Of a stretch of DNA of 64,000 nucleotides, positions 62,025-64,000 are shown in pieces. The notes under the pieces are model-generated. The model worked only from the letters and a program-made list of their open reading frames with translations. It was not told the origin of the DNA and searched no databases. Both the position numbers and the translations under genes were made by a program. The stretch lies in contig NZ_JADMLH010000014.1 in assembly GCF_016464385.1 (NCBI RefSeq), positions 62,001 through 126,000 of the forward strand. Direction: 5' to 3'. Each line of letters opens with the position of its first letter. Position 1 is the stretch's first letter. The stretch comes from Nucisporomicrobium flavum (GTDB lineage Bacteria; Actinomycetota; Actinomycetes; Mycobacteriales; Micromonosporaceae).

Positions 62025-64000
62025 ATGCGCAGCTCAGCGCCCACCGTCACGATCGGCAAGCACACCGTCGGCAACGCGCTCGTCCTGCACGCCCGGGAGC
62101 GCATCAGCTCCGAGGCGCAGTCCCTGGCCCTCGCCGTGGCGCACGACGCGGACAACGAGATCGTCGTCCTCGACCTGCACGACGACCTGCCCGTCGGCAT
62201 CTGGGAGTCGGTCGCCGGCGCCCTGCACCGGCGGCGCCGCGGCGGCATCCGGCTGGTCGTGTGCGGCGCCCGCCAGGACACCTCGGTGCTCGCCGGCCAG
62301 TGGCTGTCCGACCGCCTGGGCCGGCCGGTCGTGGCGCCGTACGGGCACCTGATCCGAGGCGCCTCCGGCGCGTTGTTCGTGCACGCGACCGAGGGCAGCG
62401 GCTGGGTGCGGTACCAGCCCGGACGGCCGCCGCACTGGGAGGCGAAGCGGTATCCCCGGCCGGACTGGGACGCGGCCGCCGCCGAGTTCCTGCCCACGAG
62501 CGCCCACGGCGCCGTCGAGCCGCTGCCGGCCGGTGTGTGGATCCGCGACGGCCGGGACGAGGCCGCCGTACGCGCGCACTGGCAGCTGCTGGCGTCGTCC
62601 GTGCCGTGCCAGCCGCAGGCCTTCACCGTGGTGCTCGGTTGCCCCGGGACCCCGCCGCTGCCGCTCGACGACGTCGCCCGGTTCTGGCGCGGCATCGGCG
62701 ACGAGGGTCGTGACCGGGCGCGCTTCGTCCAATACGGACCCGTGCAGCTGCCCGAGGGCGAGGTGCTGGGCCAGGCGCTCGCCGACCTGCTCGAACGGCC
62801 GATCGCCTGCTTCACGGGCGTACCGGTGGGCAAGCCGGAGCGTCCGCGCATCCACACCGTGGCCGAGGACGGCGCACTGGGCTGGCAGGTGCTCGTCCGG
62901 GAACTCGGATATCGGCCCCGGGCCGGCGCCAACGCCGCGGCGCCGCTGCCGCAGATTCTCAGCTACCGCGCGCCCCTGATGCTCGGCGAGGCGGCCGGGC
63001 CGCGCGTCTACCGGTACGCCGACGACGCCGTGGTCGAGATCGTCCAGTCCGGACTGTGGCTGCGCGCCGCGACCGCACCCCGGTACGCCGACCGCATCCG
63101 CGCCCGCGTGGCCGACCCCCGGCACCCCGCGCTGATCGTGGACGACGCCGAGCCTGCCCGCGTCGCGCGACTGCGGGAACTGGCCGAGGACCTCGCGGCC
63201 CGGCTCGACCCGCCCACCCGCGACCGCTGCACGCTGCACCTCGCCTCCGCGCTGGTGCCCGTCGCGCCGCGGGTCGCCCCGGCCACCGGCGAGCTCACCG
63301 ACGGGCTGACGTACCGCTTCAGCGCCGCCGACCTCGCGCTCGACGAGGCGCTGGCCACGGTCGCGCCGCCCGCTGCTGTTGCGCCGCCCGCCGAGGAGGT
63401 GACCGGCCTGACGGTGCCTGCGCCCGAGGTGAAGACGCTGGGGTCCGGCTCCCGCGGGCGTGCCGGCGGCAGCCTTCAGCCGGCAGCCGCTCCCGCCGCT
63501 CCCGCCGCTCCCCAGGCGAGCGACCTGCCGGTCTCCCTCCCGCCGCCACCGGGGGCCGGCCGCACCGCGGAGGTCCCGCTCTGGGAGGAGTCGGTCGCTC
63601 CCGTCTCACCGGCCGTCGTGACCACGGCGCCGGTGCGCTCCCGGCACGAGGCCGCTCCCGCGCCGGCGTCCATCGAGGCGGACGAGAACGCGTTGCCGTT
63701 GCGCGTCGCCCCGACGGCCCATCGCCCCCAGCAGCACAGCGAGCCCTCGCTGCTTCCCCCCGAAACCGCCGAGCGCGTCCTGGTGGCACTCGACCGGGTG
63801 CGGCCCCATGGCCCGATGTCCTTTCAGGTCGATCCCGACCCCGATGCCCAGGGCCTGCCAACCCCGGCCGGGCTCGCCGAGGAACGCGCGTGGCTGCGCA
63901 GCACGCTCACCCGCGAGTTCGACGCCGCCGCGAGCTCGGTGTCCCGGCTGCTGTCGGAGTACCCCGGGTTCCAGGCCGACCCGGACACGATGGTGGACGC
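62025..64000 (+). CDS. Paralogue of the 48373-51069 two-domain protein, 3' end outside window
   Basis: At least 658 residues, open at the window end. It aligns through its whole length with the 898-residue protein at 48373-51069: HTVGNALVLHARERISSEAQ, IRLVVCGARQDTSVLAGQWL, VVLGCPGTPPLPLDDVARFW, ARFVQYGPVQLPEGE. A Pro/Ala linker of different sequence follows, then EERAWLRSTLTREFDAAASS, the beginning of the ART-like half. The Cys of the protease-like strand is kept (VVCG). The ATG at 62025 is four bases after the LuxR-type gene's stop. Its presence suggests a second, related secretion gene set to the right of the window. Confidence 0.85.
   Translation, partial: MRSSAPTVTIGKHTVGNALVLHARERISSEAQSLALAVAHDADNEIVVLDLHDDLPVGIWESVAGALHRRRRGGIRLVVCGARQDTSVLAGQWLSDRLGRPVVAPYGHLIRGASGALFVHATEGSGWVRYQPGRPPHWEAKRYPRPDWDAAAAEFLPTSAHGAVEPLPAGVWIRDGRDEAAVRAHWQLLASSVPCQPQAFTVVLGCPGTPPLPLDDVARFWRGIGDEGRDRARFVQYGPVQLPEGEVLGQALADLLERPIACFTGVPVGKPERPRIHTVAEDGALGWQVLVRELGYRPRAGANAAAPLPQILSYRAPLMLGEAAGPRVYRYADDAVVEIVQSGLWLRAATAPRYADRIRARVADPRHPALIVDDAEPARVARLRELAEDLAARLDPPTRDRCTLHLASALVPVAPRVAPATGELTDGLTYRFSAADLALDEALATVAPPAAVAPPAEEVTGLTVPAPEVKTLGSGSRGRAGGSLQPAAAPAAPAAPQASDLPVSLPPPPGAGRTAEVPLWEESVAPVSPAVVTTAPVRSRHEAAPAPASIEADENALPLRVAPTAHRPQQHSEPSLLPPETAERVLVALDRVRPHGPMSFQVDPDPDAQGLPTPAGLAEERAWLRSTLTREFDAAASSVSRLLSEYPGFQADPDTMVD

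Overview
The window is about 72% G+C, with GTG/ATG starts and translationally coupled genes. Gene content (type VII secretion, SARP/AfsR-type regulators, a lipoprotein sugar-binding protein) points to a filamentous actinobacterium, most likely of the Micromonosporaceae/Actinoplanes type; the lineage is inferred. No rRNA, tRNA, CRISPR array, transposase or integrase was seen.

Layout. (1) 1-2732, minus strand: a sugar module made of a YtfQ-like substrate-binding lipoprotein and a partial family 2 glycoside hydrolase, with a strong hairpin between them. (2) 2997-36278, minus strand: one long coupled unit reading YbaB-like protein, WXG100-type protein, a 28.1-kb ORF for a 9376-residue protein, a type-VII-associated (SseB-like) protein, an unknown protein, two more type-VII-associated paralogues, and a Gnt1-like glycosyltransferase. 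(3) 36571-54723, plus strand, divergent from unit 2: the type VII secretion (ESX-like) core. It encodes two WXG100 proteins, a helical YxxxE protein, a PPE-like repeat protein, a small charged protein, EccC (three ATPase domains), EccD, EccB, a protein with a Cys-protease-like N-terminal half and an ART-like C-terminal half, a beta-helix/EccA fusion, and a second YbaB-like protein. EccE and mycosin (MycP) are not recognisable here. (4) 54710-60551, minus strand: two paralogous BTAD/AAA regulators. (5) 60896-64000, plus strand: an unknown small protein, a LuxR-family regulator with a degenerate receiver, and the start of a second copy of the Cys-protease-like/ART-like protein, possibly the edge of a second secretion cluster.

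How it may work. The 9376-residue protein is the centrepiece. Its N-terminus looks like those of type VII substrates. It then carries a Pro-rich linker, six tandem modules each pairing a His-Gly/Cys clan-CD-protease-like ('lonely Cys') domain with an HNH nuclease domain, a papain-fold deamidase-like domain, coiled coils, two large beta-rich blocks, and nine more lonely-Cys-like domains of which six have lost the Cys. I read it as a giant, possibly self-processing, multi-warhead polymorphic toxin or scaffold exported by the divergently encoded machine. The small neighbours would be chaperones, immunity factors or modifiers. Function is inferred; the domain patterns are visible in the translation.
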